From positions 186,001-250,000 of the forward strand of contig JBJMHZ010000004.1 of assembly GCA_045807125.1 (NCBI GenBank): DNA of 64,000 nt, read 5' to 3'. Of this stretch, positions 16,549 to 24,459 are shown one piece after another. The notes beneath the pieces were generated by a model, which was not told the DNA's origin, searched no databases, and saw only the letters and a program-made list of their open reading frames with translations. The stretch comes from JBJMHZ01 sp045807125 (GTDB taxonomy: Bacteria; Actinomycetota; Actinomycetes; JAWWOL01). Position 1 is the stretch's first letter; every line of letters starts with the position of its first letter. Both the position numbers and the translations under genes were made by a program.

Positions 16549-17580
16549 CTAGTCGACCAGGGTGCGGCCGGTGAGCCGCAGGAAGACGTCCTCGAGCGTG
16601 CTGCGCCGGACCAGCGTGCTGAGCGGGGCGACGCCGCGCTCGTGCACGGCGGCCATCGCGGCCTCGCCGTCGGGGACGTAGAGCAGCAGCCGGTCCGGCA
16701 GCGCCTCGACCCGCTCGGCGAGGTCCTCGACCTCGGGCACCCGTCGCTCGGAGCCGCCCGGCTCGAACCGCAGCTCGAGCACCTCGCGCGTGGAGTACTG
16801 CACGATCAGCTCGAGCGGCGAGCCCTCCGCCGCGATGCGGCCCTTGTCCATGACCACCAGCCGGTCGCAGAGCTGCTCGGCCTCGTCCATGTAGTGAGTG
16901 GTGAGGACGAGCGTCACCCCGCGCTGCTTCAACCGGTAGAGCCGGTCCCAGACCACGTGGCGCGCCTGCGGGTCGAGGCCGGTGGTCGGCTCGTCGAGCA
17001 GCAGGATGTCGGGCTCGTTGATGAGCGAGCGGGCGATCGTCAGCCGCCGCTTCAAGCCGCCGGAGAGGTGCTCGACCTTGGCGTCGGCCCGCTCGGCGAG
17101 CTGGACGAAGTGCAGCAGCTCGTCGGTGCGCCGGCGGATCTCCTTGCGCGACAGGTCGAAGTAGCGCCCGTAGATCAGGAGGTTCTCCCGGACGGTGAGC
17201 TCCATGTCGAGCGTGTCCTCCTGCGGGACGACGCCGAGCCGGGCGCGGATCACCGCCCCGTCGCGCCCCGGATCCATGCCGAGGATGCTGAGCGACCCGG
17301 CGCTCACCGGCGACACGCAGCCGATCATCCGCATCGTCGAGCTCTTGCCCGCGCCGTTGGGCCCGAGGAAGCCGAAGGCCTCGCCGCGCCGAACCCCGAA
17401 GTCGATGCCGTCGACGGCGCGCAGGCCGGCGAACTCCTTGACCAGCCCGCGCGCCTCGATGTAGGTCTCGCTCCGCCCGGCCGGCGACCGCCCGCCGCGC
17501 ACGCCAGCCTCGGCCGACGTGAGGCCGGGCGCGGGCTCGACCCGGTCGGCGAGGCGCTGGGCGTCGTGGTCGGCTGGCAC
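16549..17580 (-). CDS. ABC exporter ATP-binding protein (DrrA/NodI type)
   Basis: A 343-residue ATPase. Walker A is GPNGAGKSS, the signature is LSGGLKRRLTIARSL, Walker B is ILLLDEPTTGLD, and the switch His is in LTTHYMDEAEQ. The C-terminal extension after the core resembles the DrrA-type accessory domain. The GTG at 17580 is preferred because of a GGAG site 7 bases upstream and because the longer open frame starts with improbable Arg/His-rich sequence; this still leaves about 35 low-complexity residues before the first strand. It energises the two downstream permeases. Confidence 0.88.
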   Translation of the reverse strand: MPADHDAQRLADRVEPAPGLTSAEAGVRGGRSPAGRSETYIEARGLVKEFAGLRAVDGIDFGVRRGEAFGFLGPNGAGKSSTMRMIGCVSPVSAGSLSILGMDPGRDGAVIRARLGVVPQEDTLDMELTVRENLLIYGRYFDLSRKEIRRRTDELLHFVQLAERADAKVEHLSGGLKRRLTIARSLINEPDILLLDEPTTGLDPQARHVVWDRLYRLKQRGVTLVLTTHYMDEAEQLCDRLVVMDKGRIAAEGSPLELIVQYSTREVLELRFEPGGSERRVPEVEDLAERVEALPDRLLLYVPDGEAAMAAVHERGVAPLSTLVRRSTLEDVFLRLTGRTLVD

Positions 17581-17946
17581 GGGCAGCTCCGGGGGGCTGG
17601 GGGCTGGGTGGCGGGCTCGGCGGTGATGCGCTAGGACCGTCCTACCCGAGGGGTACGACGGTTCGCGACTCAGTTTCCTCATGCTCGCCACCTGGCGCAC
17701 CACCTGTCGTACGGCATGGTGCATCACGCGGCGCACGGCATGGCGCACCCGCATGTCGCTCGTGGCGCCGTCCGGCCGCCGGCCCAACCCGCATGGAGGC
17801 TCAAGGCCACCGTCCGGTCAGCCGTTACCAGACCGTCACCGTCGTACCGCGTTTCAAGCGCACGGATCGGCAGGATCATCGCTGCAGGGGGTGGGCAGGG
17901 GACGGCGCTTCGGGGCGACGGGCGGGACGAGGCAGGAGGCGGTCCG
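17581..17946. other. Divergent intergenic region with imperfect direct repeat
   Basis: No gene is seen in these 366 bases between the divergently read exporter and L,D-transpeptidase genes. Around 17712-17755 there is an imperfect direct repeat (CGTACGGCATGGTGCATCAC and CGCACGGCATGGCGCACCCG). GGTCCTA-type and GTAGGAC-type inverted half sites occur near 17632-17645. The two promoters must lie here but are not clear by eye. Confidence 0.4.
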
Positions 17947-19170
17947 GTGAGCGTGCGAGTGGCCGGCGGGACGGTGGCGATCGCCGTGACCGCCGCGGTC
18001 GCGGCTGCTGCCGCGGTCGGTGTCGCCGTCACGAGCGTCCACCACGGGGCCACGACCGGGCATCCGTCGCGGCCCGCGGCAGGGTCGACGGCGTCGCCGC
18101 CGGTGCCAGCCGTCCGGCTCTCGGTCGTCGGCGCGCGCCACGGCCGGGTGCCGCCCGGGCACCTGCTGCGGCTGCGTGCGGCCGACGGCTCGATCGTCTC
18201 GGTCTCGGTGCGCGACGACGAGGGACGCGCGTACGCCGGCCGGGTGCGCGAGGCCGGGTCGCGCTGGGTCGGCACCGCCATCCTGGCGCCGAGCAGCACC
18301 TACCACGTGACGGCCACCGTCCTCGACGTGCAGCGCCACCGGGCGGTTCGCCGGTTCGACGTCGCGAGCGGCACCGCGCCGGTCGTCGCCAGCACGGCGA
18401 TCGCTCCGCTCACCGGGCGGACGGTCGGCGTCGGGCAGCCGCTCGTCGTCCGGTTCAGCCACCCCGTCGACGACCGGGTCGCCGCGGAGCGCGGCCTGCA
18501 GGTCGCCACGTCGCAGCCGGTGACGGGCGCCTGGCACTGGATGAGCAGCAGCGAGGTGCACTTCCGGCCCAGGGCCTACTGGCCGGCCGGCGTCCACGTC
18601 GTCCTCGACGTGCGGCTCGCGCGCACCCAGCTCGCGCACGGCACGTGGGGAGAGGACCGCACGGTCAGCTTCTCGGTCGGCTCGGCCCACGTGAGCACCG
18701 TCGACGTCGCCGCGCACACGATGACGGTCCGCAGCGACGGGCGGGTCCTGCGCGTGCTGAAGGTCAGCACCGGTCGCGACAAGTACCCCACGAGGGGCGG
18801 CGTCCACCTCGTCATCGAGAAGCAGCCGAAGCGGGTCATGGACTCGGCGACGGTGGGCATCCCCAAGGGCGACCCGGACTACTACCGCGAGACGGTCCTC
18901 TGGGACGTGCGGATCTCCTACGGCGGCGCGTTCGTCCACGCCGCGCCGTGGTCGGTCGCCGACCAGGGCGTGCGCAACGTCAGCCACGGCTGCGTCAACC
19001 TCAGCCTCTCGGACGCCAGGTGGTTCTACGGGCTCGCGCGGCCCGGCGACGTCGTCGATGTCGTGCGCTCCGCCGTGCCTCCCGACGTGAACGACCCCGG
19101 CATGGCCGACTGGAACATGTCCTGGAAGCAGTGGCTCGTGGGCAGCGCGACAGGGTTGGTGCGCTCCTGA
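17947..19170 (+). CDS. L,D-transpeptidase (YkuD) with Ig-like domains
   Basis: A 407-residue wall enzyme that makes 3-3 cross-links or attaches proteins to peptidoglycan. An N-terminal hydrophobic helix (VAIAVTAAVAAAAAVGVAV) anchors or exports it. Two beta-sandwich Ig-like domains follow (about residues 60-250), then the YkuD domain with the catalytic site SHGCVNLS (Cys about residue 349) and upstream HxxP-like WDVRISYGGAFVHAAPW. This is the domain order of mycobacterial LdtB and its relatives. The GTG is chosen for its AGGAGG site 7 bases away. It acts outside the membrane and precedes parA by 38 bases. Confidence 0.92.
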   Translation: MSVRVAGGTVAIAVTAAVAAAAAVGVAVTSVHHGATTGHPSRPAAGSTASPPVPAVRLSVVGARHGRVPPGHLLRLRAADGSIVSVSVRDDEGRAYAGRVREAGSRWVGTAILAPSSTYHVTATVLDVQRHRAVRRFDVASGTAPVVASTAIAPLTGRTVGVGQPLVVRFSHPVDDRVAAERGLQVATSQPVTGAWHWMSSSEVHFRPRAYWPAGVHVVLDVRLARTQLAHGTWGEDRTVSFSVGSAHVSTVDVAAHTMTVRSDGRVLRVLKVSTGRDKYPTRGGVHLVIEKQPKRVMDSATVGIPKGDPDYYRETVLWDVRISYGGAFVHAAPWSVADQGVRNVSHGCVNLSLSDARWFYGLARPGDVVDVVRSAVPPDVNDPGMADWNMSWKQWLVGSATGLVRS

Positions 19171-19172
19171 CG

Positions 19173-19188
19173 GATGCCATTCGGCATC
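19173..19188. promoter_or_regulatory. Perfect inverted repeat over the parA promoter
   Basis: GATGCC-ATTC-GGCATC, a perfect 6-bp inverted repeat just after the L,D-transpeptidase stop and covering the expected -35 position of the parA promoter. It could be an operator, or a weak terminator hairpin. Confidence 0.4.
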
Positions 19189-19196
19189 TCACCGCC

Positions 19197-19202
19197 TACC
19201 AT
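19197..19202 (+). promoter_or_regulatory. -10 element for a leaderless parA transcript
   Basis: TACCAT with 6 bases to the ATG; no ribosome site between. Confidence 0.45.
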
Positions 19203-19208
19203 GCGGGA

Positions 19209-19988
19209 ATGATCGTGACCAGCGTGGTGAGTCTCAAGGGCGGCGTGGGAAAGACGAGTCTCGTGCTTGGTCTTGCCGGAGCGGCGCAAGCGAGTGGCAT
19301 GCGGGTCCTCGTCGTGGACCTCGACCCGCAGGCCAACGCCAGCCTGGTGCTGAGCGCCGACCGGTCGGACTTCACGACCAACGACGTGCTCGCCGACGGT
19401 CGTCCCGGCGTCCTGCTGGACGCCGTGCAACCCACGGCGTGGGGCGACGAGGTCGACGTCGTGCCGTCCGAGCTCGCGCTCGAGCACCGCAACGCCGACG
19501 GCCGCGACATCGAGGTCGCACTGGCGAGGAGCATGGAAGGGCTCAGCGGCTACGACCTCGTTCTCATCGACAGCCCGCCGACGCTCGGGCATCTCGCGGT
19601 GACCGGCATGGCAGCGGCCGATCGCGCGCTGATCGTCGCCGAGCCGACGCTGTTCTCGCTCGTCGGCGCGGAGAAGATGCTCGACGCGATCGCCGTCGTA
19701 CGACGCAACTTCAACCGCCGGCTTCGACCCGCCGGCATCGTTGTCAACAAGGCACGCCACACCAGTGAGCACGAGTTCCGCATTCAAGAGCTCATCAACG
19801 CCTACCCTGATCTCGTGTGGCAGCCGGTGGTTCCGGACCGCGCAGCGACGTACCAGGCGCAGGGGGCATACGTCCCGGTGCAGCGCTGGCGTTCCGCAGG
19901 CGCTGCCGAGCTGTCGGAGATATACGCGCAGTTCCTCGATCGGTTGATGACGGCCGGGCCGGCCCGCCGGGCCGGAAAGGAGCAATGA
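19209..19988 (+). CDS. Orphan ParA/Soj-type ATPase
   Basis: A 259-residue deviant Walker ATPase. The P-loop is LKGGVGKTS at residues 9-17 with the signature lysine at residue 10; VVDLDPQANAS is the A' motif and LVLIDSPPTLG the Walker B. It has no N-terminal HTH, so it is the chromosomal/Soj or cargo-positioning type. No parB or parS-like cluster is visible nearby. The downstream gene overlaps its stop and encodes a highly basic DNA-binding-like protein. ParA proteins move on the nucleoid and position a cargo; here the cargo is unknown and the basic partner is the natural candidate adaptor. Confidence 0.88.
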   Translation: MIVTSVVSLKGGVGKTSLVLGLAGAAQASGMRVLVVDLDPQANASLVLSADRSDFTTNDVLADGRPGVLLDAVQPTAWGDEVDVVPSELALEHRNADGRDIEVALARSMEGLSGYDLVLIDSPPTLGHLAVTGMAAADRALIVAEPTLFSLVGAEKMLDAIAVVRRNFNRRLRPAGIVVNKARHTSEHEFRIQELINAYPDLVWQPVVPDRAATYQAQGAYVPVQRWRSAGAAELSEIYAQFLDRLMTAGPARRAGKEQ

Positions 19989-20617
19989 TGGCGCCCAACC
20001 CCTCACCCCGTCCTGCGCTGAAGAGGGCGGCGGACAAAGACGTCCACCCGGCGGAGCCACGTCGTCGAGCGACGAGGACGACGACCGCCGGCGCCGCGAG
20101 CGCGTCGGCGACCGGAGGCACGACGGCCCGAGCCGCGCGCGGCACGGGCAAGAAGGCCGTCGCTGCCAAGGCGAGCGGCACGACCACCCGCCGCTCGACG
20201 GCCAGGACCGGCACCGCCTCGACGACGAGGTCGACGGTGAAGTCGGCCGCCAAGTCCGCGACCACCGCGGCGAAGCGGACGACCCGCAAGGCCGCGACCG
20301 CGGCGACGTCGGGCGGCCGCTCGGCGACCAAGAAGGCGACCGGCACCAGGGCGACGACCGCGAAGAAGGCGACCGGGACGCGGGCGTCGACCGCGAAGCG
20401 CACCACCGGCACCCGCGCCACAGCGGCCAAGAAGGCCACCGGCACCCGCGCGACCGCCAAGAAGGCCACCGGCACGACGGCCCGCAAGACGACCACGCGC
20501 AAGGCAGCGGCCCGCACGACGACCGCGCGCACGACGACGGCGCGCACGACGGCCGCCAGGAAGACGACCGCACGCAAGACGCCTGCCCGCAAGACCACGA
20601 CGAGGTCGCGCGGCTGA
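19988..20617 (+). CDS. Histone H1-like Lys/Arg/Thr/Ala-rich basic protein
   Basis: A 209-residue intrinsically disordered basic protein made largely of K, R, T, A and G, with repeats of the type KKATGTRAT, AKKATGTR and ARTTTART and a TARKT-rich tail. It resembles eukaryotic H1 tails and the C-terminal tails of actinobacterial HU (HupS/HupB), but no HU fold is present. The first 25 residues (APNPSPRPALKRAADKDVHP) are different and look like a short conserved interaction motif. The second ATG of ATGATG is preferred: it overlaps the parA stop and is 5 bases from AAAGGAG. It probably binds DNA non-specifically and may link ParA to the nucleoid. Confidence 0.75.
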   Translation: MAPNPSPRPALKRAADKDVHPAEPRRRATRTTTAGAASASATGGTTARAARGTGKKAVAAKASGTTTRRSTARTGTASTTRSTVKSAAKSATTAAKRTTRKAATAATSGGRSATKKATGTRATTAKKATGTRASTAKRTTGTRATAAKKATGTRATAKKATGTTARKTTTRKAAARTTTARTTTARTTAARKTTARKTPARKTTTRSRG

Positions 20618-20685
20618 GCGCAGCACCGTTCCGCCGAGGGCGGCGAGTCGCCGGGACACCCCCGCCGCTCGCCGCCCTCGCCGTC

Positions 20686-21852
20686 GTGTCGGCCGCCGTC
20701 TGGGGCGGCCTGACCACCCTGCGCGGACGGTACTGGCGCATCGACCGCCGGCTGCCGGAGCCGGCTGCCGGGCGCACCGACTGGCCGTCCGTGGCCGTGG
20801 TGATACCGGCCAGGGACGAGACCGCCATGCTGCCGGAGACGCTGCCGGCGATGCTGGCCCAGGACTACCCGGGACCGTTCCGGGTGGTGCTCGTCGACGA
20901 CCGCAGCAGCGACGGCACGGCCGCGCTCGCCCGCGGGCTCGGTCGACGGCACGGCGGCGACCGGCTCGCCGTCCTCACCGCGGCCGACCGGCCGCCGGGC
21001 TGGGCCGGCAAGGTGTGGGCGCTGCGGCAGGGGCTCGATGCCGTCCGCGCCGAACCGCCGCGCTACGTCCTGCTCACCGACGCCGACATCGCGCACCCGC
21101 CTGACTCGGTGCGCCGGCTCGTGACCGCGGCCGAGGACGGCGACCTCGACCTCGTCAGCCTGATGGCGCTGCTGCGCTGCGAGACGCCATGGGAGCGGCT
21201 GCTCGTGCCCGCGTTCGTGTACTTCTTCGCGCAGCTCTACCCCGCGCGCTGGGCGAGCGACCCCCGGCGGCGGACGGCCGCGGCGGCGGGCGGCTGCATG
21301 CTCGTGCGCTCGGACGCGCTGGCGGCCACCGGCTGGCTCGAGCCGATGCGCGACGCGCTCATCGACGACGTGACGCTGGCCGGGCTCGTCAAGCGCCGCG
21401 GCGGCGCGCCGAGCGCGCCCCCGTACGGCCGCAGCTGGCTCGGGCACACCACGGAGGTCGTGAGCCGGCGACCCTACCCGCGGCTGGCCGACGTGTGGGA
21501 CATGGTCGCCCGCAGCGCCTATGCCCAGCTGCGTCACTCGCCGCTGCTGCTGGCCGGCACCGTCGCGGGCCTCGTCGTGACGTACGCCGTCCCACCGGTC
21601 GCGGCGCTCGCCGGGTCCGTGCGATGCGTGCGGCGACCAGGCGCAGCCGCCGCGACGACGGCGGCATGCGGCGCTGCGGCGTGCGCGGCGATGACCGCGA
21701 CGTACCTGCCGGTCGTGCGGCACTACCGGTTGCCGGCGCGCTGGGCGACCACGCTGCCGGTGGCGGCCATGCTCTACTTCGCGATGACGGTCGACTCGGG
21801 ACTGCGCCATCGGCGCGGGACGGGCGGCCGCTGGAAGGGCCGCACGTACTGA
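20686..21852 (+). CDS. Family 2 glycosyltransferase, HpnB-like
   Basis: A 388-residue membrane glycosyltransferase. The catalytic core has VAVVIPARDETAMLPETL, VVLVDDRSSDGT and LLTDADIAHPPDS (DxD), then GGCMLVRSDAL and DALIDDVTLAGLVKRRGG, with three C-terminal membrane helices. This arrangement matches hopene-associated HpnB proteins, although no hopanoid cyclase is in the window. The GTG start probably clips an N-terminal membrane helix: the same frame reads hydrophobic residues back to a CTG at 20614 that overlaps the upstream stop (CTGA), so a non-standard start there is possible. Substrates unknown. Confidence 0.75.
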   Translation: MSAAVWGGLTTLRGRYWRIDRRLPEPAAGRTDWPSVAVVIPARDETAMLPETLPAMLAQDYPGPFRVVLVDDRSSDGTAALARGLGRRHGGDRLAVLTAADRPPGWAGKVWALRQGLDAVRAEPPRYVLLTDADIAHPPDSVRRLVTAAEDGDLDLVSLMALLRCETPWERLLVPAFVYFFAQLYPARWASDPRRRTAAAAGGCMLVRSDALAATGWLEPMRDALIDDVTLAGLVKRRGGAPSAPPYGRSWLGHTTEVVSRRPYPRLADVWDMVARSAYAQLRHSPLLLAGTVAGLVVTYAVPPVAALAGSVRCVRRPGAAAATTAACGAAACAAMTATYLPVVRHYRLPARWATTLPVAAMLYFAMTVDSGLRHRRGTGGRWKGRTY

Positions 21853-21998
21853 GGCGATCGGCAGCAGCGACCGCGGCAATGCGGCGTCGCGACGGCGCAA
21901 GCCAGCTACTCCGGTCGGTCGATCAGATCGTGGCCTCGGCATGGCGATGTCTCATACGCCGCTTCCGAGAGGAGCGGGACGCAAGGACGAGGAGCCCG

Positions 21999-22589
21999 AT
22001 GCCCGCCGACGTCGCCCGACTCGCGCGACCCCTGCGCGAGATGCCCCTGGCCGAGCTGCGCGCGCACCGGCAGGAGCTGCGCGAGGAGGAGCACCGCATC
22101 TCCTACTGGCGCCGCCTGGTGCAGGCACGGCTCGACACCTCGGCGGCCGGCCGGCTCTCCCGCGTCCCGCTGAGCCCGCGCCAGATCGTGGTCGCGCTCG
22201 GGGACGGCGTCAGCCGTCACCAGCGGCTCGGGCTGCTCGCGCTCGAGGCCGGCCAGGAGCTGCCAGAGCTGCCCGAGCTCTCGCGGTTGTGGGCCACTCC
22301 GCTGTCGCCCGACGGCGACCCAGGCGGTGCAGGCGGTGCAGGCGGTGCCGGCGGCTCAGGTGGTGACGGCAGCGATGATGCCGCCTTGCGCGCCGAGGCC
22401 ACGACGATCGCCGGGCTCGCCGACGCCGAGGCTCGGCTGTCGACGTACCGGACGACCGTCCACCGGCTCCTCGATGCGGCGACGGGCGAGCTCATCAGGC
22501 GCTACCAGGACGATCCGTCGGCCTGCCTCGACGTGCTGCCGGCCGTCCTCCCGGCGAAGGCTCCCGCCCGCCGGGCAGCCGCCGGCTGA
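21999..22589 (+). CDS. rsiG: RsiG-type c-di-GMP-binding anti-sigma factor (partner of WhiG)
   Basis: A 196-residue protein with two antiparallel-helix candidates. Each carries the RsiG c-di-GMP signature E-x3-S-x2-R-x3-Q-x3-D. The first is perfect (E31, S35, R38, Q42, D46 in EHRISYWRRLVQARLD). The second is EARLSTYRTTVHRLLD (E144, S148, R151, H155, D159) with His for Gln. A Gly-rich linker at residues 109-124 joins them. Known RsiG proteins hold sigma-WhiG inactive when c-di-GMP is bound, controlling sporulation or type IV pili. The ATG has a GGAG site. The WhiG gene is not in this window. Confidence 0.85.
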   Translation: MPADVARLARPLREMPLAELRAHRQELREEEHRISYWRRLVQARLDTSAAGRLSRVPLSPRQIVVALGDGVSRHQRLGLLALEAGQELPELPELSRLWATPLSPDGDPGGAGGAGGAGGSGGDGSDDAALRAEATTIAGLADAEARLSTYRTTVHRLLDAATGELIRRYQDDPSACLDVLPAVLPAKAPARRAAAG

Positions 22590-22651
22590 GCTGCGGGCCT
22601 CGGCCGGCGGTCACCCGCTCGGGTCAACACCACGAGGACCGCGGCGTCGAA

Positions 22652-22879
22652 ATGACAACCGTGTCATTCAACGCGCAGACGATCGCCGCTCCGCCGGTTC
22701 TCGCGCTGCTCCGCTCCGGCATCCCGCTGACGCTGCTGGTCGACCTGCTCGACCCGCGCGGCCCCGACTCGGCCGAGATCGCCCGCCGCGAGGCCGGTCG
22801 CGCCTGGTTCCGAGGTGCCATCGGCGCACGGCCGATCGGCGTACGAGAGGCCGGTCACCGCTACGACGAACGGGGCTGA
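22652..22879 (+). CDS. Small conserved protein of unknown function
   Basis: A 75-residue protein with a central hydrophobic amphipathic stretch, VLALLRSGIPLTLLVDLLDPRGPDS, seen here from 12 residues after the start. Small actinobacterial proteins with this PLTLLVDLLDP segment are, to my recollection, common and uncharacterised. The ATG lies inside a perfect inverted repeat (AATGACA-accg-TGTCATT, 22651-22668) that could act as operator or mRNA hairpin at the start codon. No enzyme motif is visible. It stands alone between rsiG and the exosortase operon. Confidence 0.6.
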   Translation: MTTVSFNAQTIAAPPVLALLRSGIPLTLLVDLLDPRGPDSAEIARREAGRAWFRGAIGARPIGVREAGHRYDERG

Positions 22880-23148
22880 TGCGACCGCGCCTCGCCCGCC
22901 GATGACTCCCGTGCCGGTCGTCGTGGGGCGACGCAGTTCAAGGAATCGGCGATATCTGCCGACCACGCCCTCGGAGTCGGCTGGACGGGACATGTGCCCA
23001 GGCGCGGTGATCGAAGGGACGCGAGAGTGACGACGTTGCACCCGGTGCGCGGCGCGACCTCTGACGAGGTGGCGCAGGACCGTGCGCGTCCGTCGACCGC
23101 TTCCACGACCGCCTGCCGGGGTGCCAGCGCTCTTTCGGAGGTGACCAG
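22880..23148. other. Intergenic region upstream of the exosortase operon
   Basis: No convincing gene. A short plus-strand frame (GTGACGACG at 23027) runs to the operon start but has no recognisable content. The promoter of the seven-gene operon must be here. A GGAGGTGA ribosome site (23136-23143) belongs to the PIG-L gene. Confidence 0.4.
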
Positions 23149-23889
23149 GTGAACGTCCTGGCTATCGGGGCTCACCCAGACGACATCGAGCTCGGCTGTG
23201 GCGGTGCCCTGCTGCGGCATGCCGCGGCGGGTCACCGCGTGACCATGCTGGTGATGACCACCGGCGAGCGCGGCCCGCAGGATGCCGTGTCGCGGGTGAT
23301 CGAGCAGGAGGAGGCGGCCCGGATCATGGGTGCCGACCTGATCTGGGGCGGCCTCGCCGACGGCGCGATCCCGCACGACCGCGAGACGGTCGCCCTCATC
23401 GACGACGCGATCCGGCGCTGCGCCGCCGACGTCCTGTACACCCACTCGAGCCAGGACTCGCACCAGGACCACGTCAGCACGGCCGCGTGCTCGCTCTCCG
23501 CGGCCCGGCGGCTCTCGCGCGTCCTGTGCTACCAGGCGCCGAGCACCAACGCCTTCGAGCCCACCGTCTTCGTCGACGTCGAGGGCCAGATGAGCGGCAA
23601 GATAGCCGCGCTGGAGGCGCACCGCTCGCAGGTGCTGCGCTGCCAGCTGGTCGACCTCGAGGCCGTCGAGGCGACCGGGCGCTACTGGGGCCACCGGTCC
23701 CGCATGCGCTTCGCAGAGGCGTTCGAGACCCCGCGCTTCGTCTGGGACATCGAGCAGCGGCCGGCATCGAGGACGATGCTGGTCGGTGACACCCGTCGGC
23801 CGACAGCGCTCCCGCGCGCCGTCCGCCCCGTCGCTCCCGCCGTCATCCCGGCGGCCGGCGTCGGTGCGGCGGTCGCGCGGCTGGCCTGA
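23149..23889 (+). CDS. PIG-L/LmbE-family N-deacetylase
   Basis: A 246-residue zinc deacetylase of the PIG-L/MshB family that removes acetyl from N-acetylglucosamine-type groups. The N-terminus has the metal site AIGAHPDDIELGCGG, followed by VMTTGERG, and the second metal histidine in SSQDSHQDHVSTA. The GTG start has a strong GGAGGTGA site. Closest alternatives are mycothiol (MshB) or bacillithiol deacetylases, but its place as first gene of a glycan/exosortase operon argues for deacetylating a sugar of that pathway. It has no signal peptide, so it acts in the cytoplasm on a nucleotide sugar or lipid-linked precursor. Confidence 0.88.
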   Translation: MNVLAIGAHPDDIELGCGGALLRHAAAGHRVTMLVMTTGERGPQDAVSRVIEQEEAARIMGADLIWGGLADGAIPHDRETVALIDDAIRRCAADVLYTHSSQDSHQDHVSTAACSLSAARRLSRVLCYQAPSTNAFEPTVFVDVEGQMSGKIAALEAHRSQVLRCQLVDLEAVEATGRYWGHRSRMRFAEAFETPRFVWDIEQRPASRTMLVGDTRRPTALPRAVRPVAPAVIPAAGVGAAVARLA

Positions 23890-23907
23890 CGGGCCAGGAG
23901 CGCCCTC

Positions 23908-24459
23908 GTGCCCGCCGCGACGCCTCCTGCCAGGTCCGTCCTGGGCCGGATCGTCGCGGTCGTGGCCGTTGCCGCCGCCGGGCTGTGCGGCATGCTCGCG
24001 CTCGGGCTCACGGCAGCCGCGCCCGCTGCGGCGGCCGGCAAGGATCCGGTCACCGTCCAGGTGCAGTGCGTCTGGGACAACGGCGACGGGACGCGCACCG
24101 CCGTCTGGAACTACACCAGCACCAGCAGCCAGGCGGTCGACGTCCCCGTCGGCACCGACAACCGGTTCACCACCCAGCCCGACGACCGCGGCCAGCCGAC
24201 CCACTTCCTCCCCGGCGTGCACCTCAACGCCTGGGTGGTCACGTACGCCGACGCGTCGCTCGCGTGGCACGTGATGTCCGGGGGCGACACCGCCAACAAC
24301 GGCTCGACCCCCTGCGCGAGCCGGCCGGTCAGCGTGATCGGCGACTGGCGCGCGGCGGCCCTCGCCCTCGCCGTCCTGCTGCCGGGCGCCTGGCTGGCAG
24401 TGCGCCGCATCCGGCCGCGGTGGGCCGCGATCCGCACCCCGCAGCGGAGCCGGCGATGA
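23908..24459 (+). CDS. Secreted single-domain protein with sorting-type C-terminus; candidate exosortase substrate
   Basis: A 183-residue exported protein. A signal peptide (hydrophobic VAVVAVAAAGLCGMLALGL, cleavage near AAPAAAA) is followed by one beta-sandwich domain, about residues 48-140, with CVWDNGDGTRTAVWNY, VPVGTDNRF and DDRGQPTHFLPG, which resembles a repeat found in bacterial and archaeal surface proteins. Two cysteines could form a disulphide. The C-terminus is a hydrophobic helix (WRAAALALAVLLPGAWLAV) ending in an Arg cluster, the layout of PEP-CTERM-like sorting tails, though no classical PEP motif is seen (the residues before it are SRPVSVIGDW). An exosortase is encoded two genes downstream. 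The role as substrate is inferred. Confidence 0.65.
   Translation: MPAATPPARSVLGRIVAVVAVAAAGLCGMLALGLTAAAPAAAAGKDPVTVQVQCVWDNGDGTRTAVWNYTSTSSQAVDVPVGTDNRFTTQPDDRGQPTHFLPGVHLNAWVVTYADASLAWHVMSGGDTANNGSTPCASRPVSVIGDWRAAALALAVLLPGAWLAVRRIRPRWAAIRTPQRSRR

Noticed and set aside
19173..19188. Hairpin after the L,D-transpeptidase considered as a terminator
   Set aside because: Only a 6-bp stem, and it overlaps the expected promoter of parA, so an operator role is at least as likely.
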